Positions 63,035 to 64,000 of a DNA stretch of 64,000 bases are shown one piece after another. This stretch comes from Pseudomonas putida (GTDB lineage Bacteria; Pseudomonadota; Gammaproteobacteria; Pseudomonadales; Pseudomonadaceae). Every line of letters begins with the position of its first letter. Positions within the stretch are counted from its first letter, which is position 1. The notes beneath the pieces were generated by a model that was not told where the DNA came from, made no database searches, and saw only the letters and a list, made by a program, of their open reading frames with translations. The translations under genes and the position numbers were made by a program. The stretch spans positions 248,001-312,000 of the forward strand of contig NZ_SMTE01000004.1 in NCBI RefSeq assembly GCF_004357765.1, written 5' to 3'.

Positions 63035-64000
63035 ATGTTGAGTTTTATTGCCCGGCGCCTGGGCCTGTTGATACCGACCTTCTTCGGTATCACCTTGCTG
63101 ACCTTCGCGCTCATACGCCTGATCCCCGGCGACCCGGTGGAAGTGATGATGGGCGAGCGCAGAGTGGACCCCGAGATGCACGCCCAGGCCATGGAGCGCC
63201 TGGGCCTGAACAAACCGCTTCCGGTCCAGTATCTGGATTACGTGGGCAAGCTCGCCCAAGGTGACCTGGGAGAGTCGCTGCGTACCCGCGAGAGTGTCTG
63301 GACCGAGTTCCTCACGCTGTTCCCGGCGACCCTGGAACTGTCGCTCGCCGCCCTGCTGTTCGCCGGTACCATCGGCGTGCTCGCCGGGGTGATCGCTGCG
63401 CTCAAACGGGGCTCGCTGTTCGACCACGGGGTGATGGGCATTTCGCTGGCCGGCTACTCCATGCCGATCTTCTGGTGGGGTCTGATCCTGATCATGTTCT
63501 TCTCGGTCAGCCTTGGCTGGACGCCGGTATCAGGCCGCATCGACCTGCTCTACGACATCGAGCCGAAAACCGGCTTCATGCTCATCGACACCTTGCTCAG
63601 CGATGAGGAAGGCGCGTTCAAGGACGCGGTCATGCACCTGATCCTGCCGGCCATCGTGCTGGGCACCATCCCCCTGGCAGTGATCGCCCGCATGACCCGC
63701 TCGTCGATGCTCGAGGTACTGCGCGAAGACTACATCCGCACCGCACGGGCCAAGGGCCTGTCGCCGGCCCGCGTGGTGTTCGTGCACGGCCTGCGCAACG
63801 CGCTGATCCCGGTGTTGACGGTATTCGGCCTGCAAGTCGGCACGCTGCTGGCTGGCGCCGTCCTGACCGAAACCATCTTCTCCTGGCCGGGCGTCGGCAA
63901 ATGGCTGATCGAAGCCATCGGCGCCCGTGACTACCCCGTGGTCCAGAACGGCATCCTGTTGATCGCCTGCCTGGTCATCCTGGTCAATTTCGTGGTGGAC
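63035..64000 (+). CDS. dppB: Dipeptide ABC permease DppB, C-terminus cut by the window edge
   Basis: 322 codons without a stop; about 15 residues are missing compared with E. coli DppB (339 aa). The typical N-terminus MLSFIARRLGLLIPTFFGIT, the GDLGESLRTRESVW periplasmic part and the EAA-loop region EDYIRTARAKGLSPARVV are present. It starts 76 bp after the third binding protein. dppC, dppD and dppF are expected beyond the window. Confidence 0.96.
   Translation, partial: MLSFIARRLGLLIPTFFGITLLTFALIRLIPGDPVEVMMGERRVDPEMHAQAMERLGLNKPLPVQYLDYVGKLAQGDLGESLRTRESVWTEFLTLFPATLELSLAALLFAGTIGVLAGVIAALKRGSLFDHGVMGISLAGYSMPIFWWGLILIMFFSVSLGWTPVSGRIDLLYDIEPKTGFMLIDTLLSDEEGAFKDAVMHLILPAIVLGTIPLAVIARMTRSSMLEVLREDYIRTARAKGLSPARVVFVHGLRNALIPVLTVFGLQVGTLLAGAVLTETIFSWPGVGKWLIEAIGARDYPVVQNGILLIACLVILVNFVVD

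Overview
The window is an ordinary, densely packed stretch of a Pseudomonas chromosome, most likely of the P. putida group. I infer this from the high GC content, the gene order (rpoN-hpf-ptsN-rapZ-ptsO, mreBCD-maf-rng, a fagA-fumC-sodA operon, roxS-roxR), the OprD-type porin, the short-form HisG and the typical pseudomonad REP repeats. No rRNA, tRNA, prophage, insertion sequence or CRISPR array is visible.

Layout. 1-8.1 kb: lptG (cut by the window edge) and lptF, divergent from pepA-holC-hypothetical-valS and rlmF. 8.1-14.6 kb: HU protein HupN, nucleoid-associated NdpA, a GIY-YIG protein, an NTF2-like protein, a GntR regulator with an MFS exporter, and an unusual phosphodiesterase-hemopexin protein. 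14.6-22.6 kb: one long minus-strand run, mlaFEDCB-ibaG-murA-hisGDC. 22.8-29.8 kb: a plus-strand run, kdsD-kdsC-lptC-lptA-lptB-rpoN-hpf-ptsN-rapZ-ptsO. 29.8-32.5 kb: iron-regulated fagA-fumC-sodA with a Fur box, plus a probable transporter remnant. 32.6-45.9 kb: pmbA, darP, and a minus-strand run mreB-mreC-mreD-maf-rng-yhdP-nitrilase-tldD. 46.0-50.9 kb: gatCAB, a small RlpA-like lipoprotein and a Na/Ca exchanger. 50.9-56.1 kb: aroP, an AEC carrier, redox two-component system RoxSR and a SIMPL protein. 56.4-64.0 kb: a dipeptide uptake locus with three family-5 binding proteins, an OprD-type porin and dppB, which runs off the end.

Much of the window serves the cell envelope. LPS is covered by kdsD and kdsC (Kdo synthesis) and LptA, B, C, F and G (export). 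Mla maintains outer-membrane lipid asymmetry. MurA, MreBCD and the RlpA-like protein concern the wall, and YhdP is an AsmA-like lipid-transfer candidate. Nitrogen control (RpoN, EIIA-Ntr, NPr) sits in the middle, and a good sigma-54-like site precedes the peptide uptake locus.

The most unusual observations are: the phosphodiesterase-hemopexin fusion at 12.85-14.53 kb; mreC, whose only homology-consistent start codon is ATT; a Na/Ca exchanger with no ATG, GTG or TTG near its ribosome binding site and a Glu-to-Gln change in its first ion motif; and a likely ZIP-transporter remnant between ptsO and sodA. I found no clearly new multi-gene system.
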